This document shows, one piece after another, positions 10,464 through 20,715 of a stretch of 64,000 nucleotides of DNA. The position numbers and the translations under genes are program-made. Below the pieces are notes generated by a model, which had not been told where the DNA came from, did no database searches, and worked only from the letters and a program-made list of their open reading frames with translations. The stretch is taken from positions 114,971,264 through 115,035,263 of the forward strand of contig JAVGWX010000003.1 in the NCBI GenBank assembly GCA_036924085.1, written 5' to 3'. The DNA comes from Ariolimax columbianus. Lineage: Eukaryota > Mollusca > Gastropoda > Stylommatophora > Arionidae. How positions within the stretch are numbered: the stretch's first letter is position 1; every line of letters begins with the position of its first letter.

Positions 10464-10476
10464 GGTTGTGGTATTT
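10464..10476. repeat. Target-site duplication, right copy
   Basis: GGTTGTGGTATTT, identical to 3102-3114, directly beyond the 5' end of the ETS. Confidence 0.92.
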
Positions 10477-10700
10477 AATTACACCGTCATAGCCAGCGTT
10501 GGTTGTGCTCAGGTAGCAGATTCCTCTGTGCATACTTGGGTATTTTGTGTATATGAGTCTGTAGCTTTCAAGGCGATATGTTTCAGCAAAGATGGTAGGG
10601 TGTTGCTGTCTGCAATGGAGTTCAAAGGTACAATTCATAATGTGAGGTAGTCGCCTGCCATCAACGCAGTTCATCGTTGATGACTGTCATAAGCCTTCTA
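10464..10700 (-). pseudogene. LINE RNase H, N-terminal half (target of the insertion)
   Basis: The minus strand reads ...NAGYDGVIKYHN up to the insertion point. Across the TSD the same frame continues at 3101 as LHQESHPCIYSPCGETC and then SNYEAEI. This matches the usual order of an RNase H: glycine-rich first strand, then the Glu-bearing helix. The first catalytic Asp region is degraded. The element was already a LINE relic when the chimera inserted. Confidence 0.75.
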
Positions 10701-11590
10701 CCTCTGGTAGGTGATGTTAAATGACAGTGTCTTGTTATTTTTAAGGAAAGATGTCTTTTTTATTATATACTTTTGGGGCCAATGTCCTATGATTATCCTG
10801 TTATCTTTCGTAGTATCCATTCTCAAGTATCTTGCATGCGTTTAAAGAATAATAACGAGATCTCTTTAGGTCTAGAGGTTCGATATTGGTGTTTATTTTG
10901 CTTGCATTTGTCGAGGTGTCACGAGGTAAGGTAAAAAAAATGTCTACTGATCTCTGACTATTAGATCAGACACCAGTGTGCAGTGACGCGTACGTTAAAA
11001 GTCCCTTGGCAGTTGGAAATCGAAAAGAGTAGGACTCACTACCGCTGCTCGGGCAAAATTCAAGTTAAAATCTACTTAAATTAGTCTAGGGATTCTCGAC
11101 CCACGTAAAATATGTCACCAAAAGGGGAGCAAGACTAACGTCTGGTCAGGCAAAATAAACTGATAAGACATGTTATTCAGGGTCAGGGTTATAACATCAG
11201 GTCTCGGTTATGTGATTAGTGGAGCGACATTGATGGCGCCTGACAGGCTGCATGTCTACCTTGCTCTAATTTTCGCTTCGACCACTACCAGTCTCAGAAA
11301 AAGGCGATCGTATTCCAGAGGCAACCAACATATCATATATTGGAATTGATCTGGCAAATCACAAGCGGATTTTCAACTGCCAAAAAATATAAAGCAAAGG
11401 CGATCATACCTCTCCAGGTCGTCTAACGACACAAGTGGACTGACGAAAGATTTGTCGGCGTTATTTTCATAGCGCCGCTTTTGAACCGCAGAGCGTGATT
11501 TAGTACTCTGTGCTAGTGTAAGAGGCTTTTTCTTGCAGTGGTTTGTAGTGGAATGAATTGTCAATTACTGGGAGGACATTTCCAATATAT
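10701..11590. other. No gene; short SINE-like remnants
   Basis: 10960-11035 contains ACGTTAAAAGTCCCTTGG followed by CAGTTGGAAA, shared with the 3' part of the tRNA-type SINE at 48243-48425. 11120-11195 resembles the start of the insertion at 18759-19127 (TAACGTCTGGTCAG). The ORF at 11373-11564 (63 residues) shows no domain. Confidence 0.5.
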
Positions 11591-11790
11591 AGTTGGTGCG
11601 GTGAATGTTGATCTGCCTCTCCCTCCCCCACCAAAACAAGTAGAGAGAGGGTTGATGAGTCAAGTTTTATAGATCCTTTTTTTCAATCAGTTTTTCTATA
11701 TGAGGGTTTAAAGTGAGTCTATCAAGGTATCTCGGAGTTTTTTTCATTCGGACGTAAATTTGTCCCTATTAATTCTTTTATTTAGGCTGA

Positions 11791-13188
11791 CAGACAAGGA
11801 CACTCTGAGAGGCTTATGTCTTGGATATGTACGCTCTGCTTTAGAATACAGCAATGCACTCCTGACAACATGCTCACATACCTGGATAGAGTGCAGAACA
11901 ATGCCCTGTGCCTTATTAGTCGAACAATGAGGTCAACGCCCACTGTGGCATGTTAAATTCATGGGAATGTAAAACAATTTGAGATGCGAAGAGATTGTGG
12001 CTGCTATGGAAGTTTATGAGAGGAGTAAAAGAATGACAAAAGACCACCCCAATAGAAGGCTGGTAGAAAAATGGCAGCAAAAGCAGAGAATAAAACAAAA
12101 GTCAGTCCTCCACCACGTCAATAAGATTAAAGACAAGATATCAAGTCCGAGAAAAAAGACAAGAAACACAGAGAGCAACAAATAATTTACCACCACGTAC
12201 TTGTTTAAAAATGCCAGAAATTCAAACAAAACTAACAGATAAAACAACAAGAAGTGCTGATCCAGTCAGTCTTATGAGAGCATCACAGAAAACGTTTGAC
12301 ACCTACCAAAAAGAATGGATACATGTCTATACTGATGGATCTGCTTTTAAGGCCACCATTAAAGCGGGATATGGAGTTTACATAGAGTGTACAGACAGAA
12401 TACCTGATGAACTGTTTGATGCTTATGGGGAGATATGTTTAAATTATGAGGCAGAAATAACAGCATTGGAAGTAGCTCTGTACCACTTGAGGATTGTATT
12501 TTATGCTTTCCCATCAAAAGCCCAAAACATCGTAATCTTTACAGACTCATTATCTGCCCTTCAAGCTCTGAAAGATGGTAGTCACTGCAGGCCTGAACTT
12601 ACCCAAATATCCCTAGATGCCAACTTCTCACATCCCATGAAGTCAGAATAGCTATACAATGGATACCTGGTCACTCAAATACACCTGGCAGTGACAAGGC
12701 AGACAGACTGGCTAAGAAGGGAGCAAGTCAGGAATAACAATACACACCAACAGCCCTACAGACAGTCAAACAACAACTGAAGACTGTGAACAAAGAGGCA
12801 TGGTTGAATAGATGGGCAATGGGAAATACTGGGAGAGAAATCTACAAAAATATGGCCATCCCAAATCCCAAAGACAACATCAACTACCTGAAAAGGAGAG
12901 ACCAAAGCATCATTTTCCGACTTCGCATTCAACATACAACTTAACAACCACTTGAACAGAACCCAACCAGAACAAATCCCCATAAAACTGTTGAACATCA
13001 TCTTTTTGAATGTCCGACCCTTGCGCGTGTTAGGAAAGAGCTTTTTCCTCCGATGCCAGACAAGTGGAACACTTTGTATATAGCTAAACAACAGCTTACA
13101 AACACTTGCAGATACCACTATTTGGCATTGGGTCAAAGGGCAGGAGCCCATAGGCCACTGGATCAATAACCAACCAACCAACCTAACC
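11791..13188 (+). mobile_element. 5'-truncated LINE (RT end + RNase H), TSD TATTTAGGCTGA
   Basis: A 1.4-kb 5'-truncated LINE flanked by a perfect 12-bp repeat (11779-11790 and 13189-13200). It starts in the RT thumb (LTDKDTLRGLCLGYVRSALEY, NALCLISRTMRSTPTVAC). It continues through a Lys-rich linker into RNase H (12211-12760) and a C-terminal stretch with VEHHLFECPTL near 12980, and ends in a (CCAA)n-type tail. Stops and frame changes are scattered. Removing it restores the minus-strand host LINE, so the order of insertion is clear. Confidence 0.82.
12211..12760 (+). pseudogene. RNase H domain of the 11791-13188 LINE
   Basis: The frame at 12211-12651 has VYTDGSAFKATIKAGYGVYI (first catalytic Asp), LNYEAEITALEVAL (Glu) and VIFTDSLSALQAL (second Asp). 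Just downstream in another frame comes IQWIPGHSNTPGSDKADRLA (last Asp). One frameshift near 12640 breaks an otherwise well-preserved domain. It is a closer relative of the split RNase H at 2735/10464 than of the LINE at 3136-5902. Confidence 0.85.
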
Positions 13189-13553
13189 TATTTAGGCTGA
13201 ACAAACTGTAAGTAGTTTTCCCTGCATTCATTTGCAGTTTTCAAAGCTGGCAGTACGCAGAGATGGTTGTCAGATTCACTTATATTTTTGGTGGTAGGTT
13301 GAAGATATTTTCCTTTTGCCCAAATGATTAGGTTATTCGTAAAGCGTATCCTTGTGCAAGTAATAACGTCTGTTTAGTCAGTTATGTAGATAAGGAATAC
13401 CTCCAGGGTCCTTTGTGTAGATATTGATCCGCTGAATGGTGTTCGAATTGTTCTATTATGGAAGAGACCATATTCAGACTGGATCATACGTTTTTCAGAG
13501 GTCAATGAATGTCGGCGGCAGTTTTGCTTCTGGAAATCGTATCAGCTGGTCCA

Positions 13554-14086
13554 GCTGTCCGCACCAAAAAGGGTAGTGGTACAGTGGGTCCCATCACACT
13601 GCAACATCCAAGGCAACGAGGAGGCAGACAGACTGGCAAAAGAAGGTGCAAGACTACCACAAACATATACTAGTATGACGTACGAAGAGTCAAAACGGCT
13701 TATTAAAGCCAGATACATGACCAAATGGGAAACTGAACATACTGGCTACACCAAAAACGATGCATATTACCAGTTGAACAGAAGAGAGCAGGTCGTTGTC
13801 TTCAGACTTCGCACTGGCCACAATAGACTGAGGTACCACCTATTCAACAAATTGAAGATAGGTGGTACCGACGAATGCCCGTGTGGTACCGGGAAAATGA
13901 CCGCTGAGCAATGCTGCAGAACTGCCCGACATACGAGGATCAGAGAGAGCAGATGTGGCCATCACCAGTGGAACCACAAGACAAGTTCTATGGCAGTGTC
14001 GACAGCCTTAGGATGACCGCTGCTTTTTTCGAAAAAGTAATGGTTACTGTCTGACTGCGTACGATGAAGAAGAAGAAGAAGAAGAA
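13554..14086 (+). mobile_element. 5'-truncated Nimb-like LINE copy, TSD GTATCAGCTGGTCCA
   Basis: A 533-bp 3' fragment of the same family as 3115-8576. It has the RNase H end (VQWVPSHCNIQGNEEADRLA), HNRLRYHLFNK, ECPCGTGKMTAE and a (GAA)n tail. A perfect 15-bp repeat flanks it at 13539-13553 and 14087-14101. A frameshift after GKMTAE breaks the Cys/His motif. It interrupts the minus-strand LINE relic and was a separate, recent insertion. Confidence 0.9.
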
Positions 14087-14204
14087 GTATCAGCTGGTCC
14101 ATCACCCGTTTCTTTCATCGGAAAACTGATTGGTTGATATTAAGAATCTTAGAGCTTTATAGCCATCAATATAACCTTTCGTTTATTATCTTTTCAGCGA
14201 TCTT

Positions 14205-14640
14205 ACCTAGGCTTGATGTCAGGGAGATCGGTCGATAACTTGTTACTAGGTTTGATGTCAGGAGATCAGTCGATAACTTGTTACTAGGTTTGATGTCAGG
14301 GAGATCAGTCGATAAAGTGTTATTAGGTTTGATGTCAGGAAGATCAGTCGATAACTTGCTTGTCACTAGGTTGGATGTCAGGGAGATCGGTCAATAACTT
14401 GTTAGTAGGTTTGGCTTCACTTGGCTTCGTTCGTTCTCAGTCTCCCGCTACCAAGCCCTGAAAGGGCTTAAGTAGCAGAATGTAGTCCAGAGAACGGAAT
14501 GCGTTGTGTCGTAGTTTACAGCTTGACTGCGATATTTGCACCATTCGGCCCAACACATCCGACTTCAGCAAAGCATCTTTTGTTACTAGGTTTGATTTCA
14601 GGGGGATCAGTCGATAACTTGTTACTAGGTTTGATGGTTT
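14205..14640. repeat. 39-bp array built from an RT motif (interrupted by a SINE)
   Basis: About six imperfect copies of a 39-base unit at 14205-14413, with further copies at 14582-14640 beyond the inserted SINE. On the minus strand the unit encodes 13 residues like SNLVTSYRPISLT, that is, RT motif 2 multiplied in frame, and the array joins SSLGKIAEKIINERLY directly. Confidence 0.85.
14414..14580 (-). mobile_element. SINE (GATCAAGATGC family), 3' fragment
   Basis: Minus strand carries the family 3' half: GCTGAAGTCGGATGTGTTGG, CTGTAAACTACGACACAACG, GGGAGACTGAGAACGAACG, then a GAAGCCAAGT-type tail instead of plain (GAA)n. Flanks GTTAGTAGGTTTG (14401-14413) and GTTACTAGGTTTG (14582-14594) may be a TSD with one mismatch, but they lie in a tandem array, so the match is weak proof. 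Confidence 0.75.
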
Positions 14641-15029
14641 GACGTTTTCTTTAGGACTGTGGTGATATTGACTTGTCTCGTCTGTTAGTAGCTTACCTTC
14701 TCTCCAGTCTGTTAGTAGCTTAACTTCTCTCCAATGTTCTGTAATGAAGGATGGTATGGAGCTCGTTGTTTGCGAGTTTTGAGATGATCCCGTTAGTGAA
14801 CCGGTCAGGTTCAGTGGCTTTACTTTTCTTACATTTTGTAGAGCCTGATATAGTTCTGCAACGTTACATTCCTGTAAAAGATCTCACAGCTAGCTGTAGG
14901 TTGTTTTTACATCAGTTTTGTTTAATTTTTTTATAGTTCTGTTTAAGTGTTATGGTTTAAATATTAAAAAAAAAAAAAAATTAATTTTGGGGAAGTCGGT
15001 TAATATAGGAGAAACAGAGGCCCACCCAA

Positions 15030-15210
15030 ACAGGCAACGGTAAAGCCAGGATGTCTAAGCAAACTGAGAACGCTCATGTCAACATATCCACGCAAACGGA
15101 GAAAGATCATGTTAACATATCCACCCAAATGGACAACGATCATGTCAGGATATCCAGGCAATCGGAGAACGGTCATGTCAGGATGTCCACGCAAAAGGAG
15201 TACGGTCTTT
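15030..15210. repeat. 33-bp minisatellite, block 1
   Basis: About five to six copies of a 33-base unit containing GGTCATGTCAGGATATCCAC. It is related to the array at 17030-17400; the two blocks flank the LINE RT between them. A poly-G run follows at about 15342-15367. Confidence 0.8.
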
Positions 15211-15489
15211 CTTTCTTTTCTCTTATCCTGTTATGTCTTTCAGCGTCAGGCATTCACTGCTGAGATATTTCTGTAAGCCACCTTTTTCGTGTTTTGCTTT
15301 TGACTTTGAATCCGCGGTATCTAAATAGCATTGCTTGTTGGGGTGGGGGGGGGGGGGGGGGGGGGGGTGCTGTGTGGTGGTAGACTTGTTGCGCGGCCAA
15401 ACCCTTTTAGTTGCTGTCTTTTAATGTAGTTTAATGCTGGTGTTCTTCCCACGTCTCCTGATGTTATCGTTTCTGATCATGTCTCTTCT

Positions 15490-16940
15490 TGTTATGCCCA
15501 ATAATTTTCGCAGGCCCTTATGTACCGTTTTTCATTTGATGTTAGTGTCCAGTTTTGACATTGATAGCATAGTGTCGGGACCAAAATCGTGTTGTATAAA
15601 GCTTTTTTGGTAGTTATTGTCACGTGCTTGCAATTAACTATTGGAGTTAATTGTTCAATGACCTGATTTGCATCTTTGTTGGATTTCCGCTGCAATTCTT
15701 CCATCTGCTGATAACATGTTCCCTTAAGTACATGGAATCTGATTGACTTGCTGTTTGTCAATTACGATATTGATGTCTCCAGCTACTGTAAATATTTTAT
15801 GACCTCAGTTTTTGTATATTGATTTTCATGCTGTATTCTTTACATGTTGTGTCTAGAATATCAATATGTTGTTGCAATTGTAGTTCTGAAGTTGGTATGA
15901 TTGCTTGATCGTCAGCAAAAAGAAGTTTGTTTAAGAGTTCACCAATGATGTAGTCTACATATGTAATAATGTGGTCTACATATGTATTGATGTGGTCTAC
16001 ATTTGTAATGATATGGTCTACATATGTAATGATGTGGTCTACATATGTATTGATATGGTCTACATATGTAATGATATGGTCTACATATGTAATGATGTGG
16101 TCTACATATGTAATGCTACGGTCTACATATGTAATGATGTGGTCTGCATATGTAAGTATGTGGTCTACATATGTAATGATGTGGTCTTGATATATAATGA
16201 TATGGTCTACAAATGTAATAATGAGGTCTACATATGTAATGATGAGGTCTACATATGTAATGATGTGGTCTACATATGTAATAATGTGGTCTGCATATGT
16301 AATAATGGGGTCTACAAATGTAATGATAGGGTCTACATATGTAATGATGTGGTCTACATATGTAATGAACAACAAAGGAGATAGCACACGTTCATGTCGA
16401 ACTCCTGATTTGACTTGAAATTTATCTGAGAGTCCGGTTGCTGCTCGAACAGAGCATCGGCTTTTAATGTAAAAACTTTTACATAAGTTAATTAGGTGAT
16501 TGATTACTTCATAGTATGCCAATATTTTCCATATATGATGTCTATCTCCCATGTGAAAAAGCTTTTTCTTGATTTACAAACGGAAGATACAGTTCCTGAT
16601 CGTAAACAATTGTTTTCTCCATCAATTGTCGGAGTGTAAAATTTGCATTCGTACAGCTTTTGTGTGTCGTTGGGCTGAGGCTCGATGATGTAGAGTAATC
16701 TTTATTCTACGATTTTACCAAATATTTTACCAGTGTGGCTCAGTAGCGATATTCCTCTGTATTGTGTGCAGTCAATTTAACTACCTTTCTTTTTCCAAAA
16801 TGGAATTATAATTGCATTGCCCAAATCGTCTAGCATTTCCTGTGTGGTCCATACTAGGTCTATGTAGCAATAATATCCCTACCTCGTTGGCTGCTTCAAT
16901 CAATTCGACATGAATTTCGCCGGGCCCCGGACATTTGTTG
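15490..16940 (-). pseudogene. LINE reverse transcriptase (RTE-like) with internal minisatellite
   Basis: From 16900 down: degraded RT start (SCTNANFTLRQLMEKTIVYD, then NQEKAF). The open frame 16552-15797 has IWKILAYYEVINHLINL, SRCSVRAATGLSDKFQVKSG and LSPLLFITYVD. A 21-bp array follows, and then LLNKLLFADDQAIIPTSELQ with the catalytic FADD. The C-terminal part lies at 15761-15492 in another frame (MEELQRKSNKDANQVIEQL, YNTILVPTLCYQCQNWTLTS). The array lies between the LSPLLF and FADD motifs and keeps the frame open. A frameshift near 15800 and earlier stops make it a relic. Confidence 0.85.
15950..16372. repeat. 21-bp minisatellite inside the RT palm
   Basis: About 20 copies of a 21-base unit (GTCTACATATGTAATGATGTG) that encode the heptad TYVDHII on the minus strand. 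The seed is the RT's own FITYVDHII after LSPLLF. All copies keep the frame, so the RT remains open across the array although about 140 residues are added. Confidence 0.9.
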
Positions 16941-17029
16941 GATGGAACATATTGTAAAGCCTATCTCCTTTCTGAAAGTGTGATATTTAGTTCTAGCTGA
17001 CGATAACGTCAATATCTTGTTTGTCATTG

Positions 17030-17400
17030 ATCCCACGTTGATGTCAGGATGTCCACATAAACGGACAACGGTAATGTCAGGATGTCCCCGCAAACAGACA
17101 GCGGTAATGTCAGGATGTTCACGCCAACGAACAACTGTAATGCAATAATTTAAACGCAAATAGACAACGGTAATGTCAAGATATCTACGCAAACAGACAT
17201 GAGTAATGTCATTAATGTCATAATTTTCACGAAAACTGACAACTGTAATGGCTTATTTTAAACGCAAACTGAAAACTGTAATAGCATAATTTAAACGCAA
17301 ACGGACAACTGTAAAAGCAAAATTTAAACGCAAACGGACAACTGTAAAAGCATAATTTAAACGCAAACTGACAACGGTAATATCCACTAACACAGAAAGC
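17030..17400. repeat. 33-bp minisatellite, block 2
   Basis: About ten degenerate copies of a unit such as ACGCAAACGGACAACGGTAA plus variable sequence, matching the 15030-15210 unit. Later copies drift to AATTTAAACGCAAACGGACA. No gene lies between it and 17785. Confidence 0.75.
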
Positions 17401-17784
17401 GATCATGTCAAGTTAAATAAATACTTATAAAAAAACCAAAGTGTGGTGTGGGAATGAAATCAGAACCAGAATCTATCCCTTCTAAAACTGCAAGTCGGAT
17501 CAAACTAAATAGGTTTGCTTTAAAGAAAGTCATTACGACTTTTGGAAAAATTCCAAATTGATTATCCATTTATCGAATTTCTTGGCCATGTTCTTTCCAT
17601 GTGGTGGAGCAACACCGTATGGGCGTCGCAATCGATTTTAATAGAAGAGAGAAATCAAGACAAACGTGTTTACTTATTGAACATCTAATTTGCAGATGGG
17701 TTGGAGCACTTCATCTCAAAGCAACTGAGTTTGCTTCTTGCGATACCTTCTTGTGTGTAAAGCTATAAATGGATACTTGACTTT

Positions 17785-17900
17785 CTTTTTCTTCTTCATC
17801 TTCTTCATCTTCTTCTTCTTCTTCCTCTTCGTCATCTTCTTCTTCTCCTTCTTCTTCATGTTCTTTTTCTTCTTCGTCTTCTTCTTCTTCTTCTTAGTTG
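17785..17900. repeat. (CTT)n microsatellite
   Basis: Imperfect CTT/AAG repeat of about 115 bp. The Lys-rich or Phe-rich frames across it (17716-17941) are low-complexity artefacts. It may be the decayed tail of a retroelement with a (GAA)n end, but no body was recognised beside it. Confidence 0.85.
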
Positions 17901-18224
17901 TTTCCTTATTATTTTTCTCGTCCATCATATTTATGAAATGATATCTGCGCGTGGAGCCGAGTTCTCTAGATAAATAATGCTTTGATGAGAGCTATTCAAG
18001 ACTAACTAATTTCTCTGTGTTGTGAATGATCTCCGTGGACAATTGATTATTAGCATTGTATTAGCATATCCCATTCTTGTAGACTATATCCAATTGTCTG
18101 TGGTGCTAGTCCGCTTGTACACATATGTGATGGGGTCAGTTTTAGTCTACGTAAGTGGCTATACAATCTGCTATGTTCTGTCCTCACACCTAGTAGGATA
18201 ATTTCTTGGCTCGATCAAGGCAGT

Positions 18225-18425
18225 GATAGTTGTCTTTGGTTTGGTCGACTTTCCTTATGACTTGGATTATGAAGTCTTTCTCTGGAAGGTGATTATTTGT
18301 TCTTTCTATCCTTGTGCTGCTTCTTCGTCAGTTAACTTGTCCGCTTTCTCGTTTCCTGGTATGTTACAGTGTGATGGTATTCGCTCTTGCACAATAATTC
18401 GTTTGATAAGTAGTTTGCCTAAGGC
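18225..18425 (-). pseudogene. LINE RNase H fragment
   Basis: Minus strand reads RIIVQERIPSHCNIPGNEKA followed by DKLTDEEAA, the last RNase H motif with its Asp. The remainder is degraded. 18430-18690 contains no gene; 18490-18600 shares a short repeat (CTAACACTCCATC) with 62600-62630. Confidence 0.7.
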
Positions 18426-18689
18426 TTTCTTAAACTATGACCGTTTGAGTACCTGATATACTATATTGGAATGTAAGTCAACGAGATGGAGACTGATCAC
18501 CCAACCTCTCAAACCTAGTAGCACAAACTAAGACCTCTAACACTCCATCTACAACGGCAGTATATGCTATGGTGTTACCTTAAACAACATACTTACTTAA
18601 GTTTGGCTTACTCTGTCCTTCTGTTGCTGCTACGAGACATGAGGAGCTGCAGTTTATTGTTTTCTTTTCTCAAGTTAGTGGTTTTAAGT

Positions 18690-19430
18690 AGAATTATAAG
18701 ATTTATGTTCCAATCTCATATTCTTAACTTTATAAGTTAGTTGTTTTAAACCGGAGTTGGGACGATCAGGCTAACGTCTGGTCAGACAAAACCCACTGAT
18801 CAAACAATGTTAACCAGGGTTAGAAGAAATATACTGACCAAGACCCTCACCGGACCTCCTCGTTGGTCGTCCTGGAAACGGGCTGTTGTCGAGGACAACA
18901 GTCTTGCTAACAAGGTGAAGTTCGATGTGATCCTCGTAGTAGTAAGTGTCATACAGATGAAGCTGAGCATTGCACAACCGCCTGGAGGAGTCCGGTCCAC
19001 TTCATCAGTATGCTCGAGATATCAGGAAAGCTACTACATTCTGCGACAAGTTCCGTCCTTTTTAGGCCGCACAAAAGTGTTACCAACCCATTGTGGGCAT
19101 TATCAGCCAACCAACTAACCAACCAAGCCGGAGTTATAAAATTTATGTTCCAATCTCATTTCCTTCACTTTATACATAACTGTTTTAAGTCAATGTTCTA
19201 TACATATCCTTCACTTTATACATAACTGTTTTAAGCCAATGTTCTATATTCATATCCTTCACTTTATACATAGCTGTTTTAAGCCAATGTTCAATATTCA
19301 TATCCTTCACTTTATACATAACTGTTTTGAGCCAATGTTCTATATTCCTATCCTTCACTTTATAAGTAAGCTGCTTTCTAGCCAGTGTTGTAAGATTTAT
19401 ATTCTCCCATCCTTCATCTTCTTATGTTCT
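18690..19430. repeat. 45-48-bp minisatellite, split by an insertion
   Basis: Five to six copies of a unit containing TCCTTCACTTTATACATAAC and TGTTTTAAGCCAATGTTC at 19136-19430, plus related copies at 18690-18758. The 369-bp insertion at 18759-19127 separates them. Confidence 0.8.
18759..19127 (+). mobile_element. 369-bp SINE-like or truncated LINE insertion, TSD CCGGAGTT
   Basis: Flanked by 8-bp repeats (18751-18758, 19128-19135) within a minisatellite and ending in a CCAAC/TAACC-type tail like that of the LINE at 11791-13188. Its first 70 bases resemble 11120-11195. No protein domain was recognised, so it may be a nonautonomous partner of the CCAA-tailed LINE. Confidence 0.6.
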
Positions 19431-19441
19431 TAACCAAATCT

Positions 19442-20703
19442 TCTTCTTCTGCGTACGCTGTTTACAGCGATATACGTTGCACTGTGTTACTTTGTTAAGC
19501 CTGTGGCCCAGTGCATCCGATTTCAACAGGCTTTTCTGTAGGGATGCCCTCCTTAGCCTTTGGCTGTCCCCAGCCTATCTGCAAGGCAGCTGTTGTTTTT
19601 GGTCAGAGTTGTCTCTCTTAGGGAAGTTGTTTTGCAGGACTATCGAGTCTTCGCCACTCGTGTTTATAGGGTGTGGTAGTGATATGATATGATATGATGG
19701 ACTGTATGTACTAGTTTTTCAAGTATCTCGGAAAAGAGGCAGTCCAGTATGTCTGTGTCCCAGAAACGTAGCATATGCATGTGAGTGAGGTATTTCCTTG
19801 CTCCCTTTATTTTTTCGGCTCATCTGCAGTGATGGTACGCCTAGCATTCCCCGTCACCTGGTAGGTTGTCACAATAGGACAGAGGTGTAATGTCCGCTGG
19901 CCTGCATCTCTTCTGCGTCGATTGGGATGAATGATAGCAGACAGAGGTAAAGAGCAAGACAGGAGTGCATTTAACCAGGGGACGAGCCTGGTCATGGCAC
20001 GGAAATGTTCGCCTGGTCTGCGGACATATCTCATGATCAAGGGCTGAGTCTCAACAGTTCGCAGTGAGGTGGCTGCTCTACTGCTTACGACACCCAGACC
20101 GAGAACTAAGTCTTCTACTAGTGGTTTCACACATCAACGCCGTATGGGGTGAATATCGAGCAGCTTCCCGCCCGCTTTGATCGGCGGGACGGCAGAGACC
20201 TCTTTCTGTGGCTCAACCAGGTCGGGCTGAGGCGCGAGCCCCACGTCCCAACCATATTGTAGCCTCCCGTCGCAGTGGTGCTGAGATTCAGGGCGGGATT
20301 CCGGCTTAAAGGCGTTCGGCCGTAATCCTTCAGATGGTAGCCTCGCACCATTGGCTTATCAGCCAAGCACGTGGACAAAGTGTCTGAGACCTGTGATTCC
20401 TCTCGAATTGGTCAGGATTTACCGTAGCAACGCCCTGTCATTAGTAGTGTAAAACTGACCTATCTTCCGAGGGTCTAATACTAGCACCCGTTCCCTATTA
20501 GACCCAACGAATCAAGAGAGAGCTTTTAGTCAGTCAATGACCAAGCGTCTGAAACCTGCGATTCCTCTAGTGTTGAGCAGGATTACCGTAGCAACGCTCT
20601 GTCATTAAGAGGGTAAAACTGACCTGTCTTCCATGGGTCTAATACCAGCACCCGTTCCCTATTAGACCCAACGAAAGTGCTCTCGGCCTGTCAATCATTT
20701 CAG
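19442..20703 (-). mobile_element. Internally deleted Nimb-like LINE, TSD TTAACCAAATCT
   Basis: A 1262-bp element flanked by a perfect 12-bp repeat (19430-19441, 20704-20715). Minus strand starts with the family 5' end CTGAAATGATTGACAGGCCG and keeps two 5' monomers and the leader. It then jumps straight to the 3' end (CAGCGTACGCAGAAGAAGAA). Endonuclease, RT and RNase H are all missing. Since both termini are kept and it has its own TSD, it was probably mobilised in trans by full-length copies. It also proves the LINE 5' end used for the chimera at 3115-10463. Confidence 0.88.
20355..20703 (-). promoter_or_regulatory. Two 5' monomers of the Nimb-like LINE
   Basis: Two roughly 170-bp tandem copies, each with the GGGTCTAATACCAGCACCCG ... 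TATTAGACCC core and a CCGTAGCAACGC segment. Unlike those at 8205-8576 they contain no 18S fragment. Promoter function is inferred by analogy with monomeric LINE leaders. Confidence 0.7.
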
Positions 20704-20715
20704 TTAACCAAATCT

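Larger units (their letters stand above)
11591..14940 (-). mobile_element. Old Jockey/LOA-like LINE relic hosting three nested insertions
   Basis: Minus-strand RT pieces in correct order. 14930-14595: ELYQALQNVRKVK linker. 14413-14160: SYRPISLTSSLGKIAEKIINERLY. 14160-14102 and 13538-13400: MDQLIRF then FIDL-KTYD. About 13330-13201: FTNNLIIWAKGKYLQPTTKN at the FADD position. 11778-11600: KKTPRYL...LTLNPHIEKLIEKKDL. The gaps are filled by a SINE (14414-14580), a plus-strand LINE (13554-14086) and a larger plus-strand LINE (11791-13188), each flanked by a TSD. The catalytic Asp pair is lost. Below 11600 no further coding match was seen. Confidence 0.7.
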
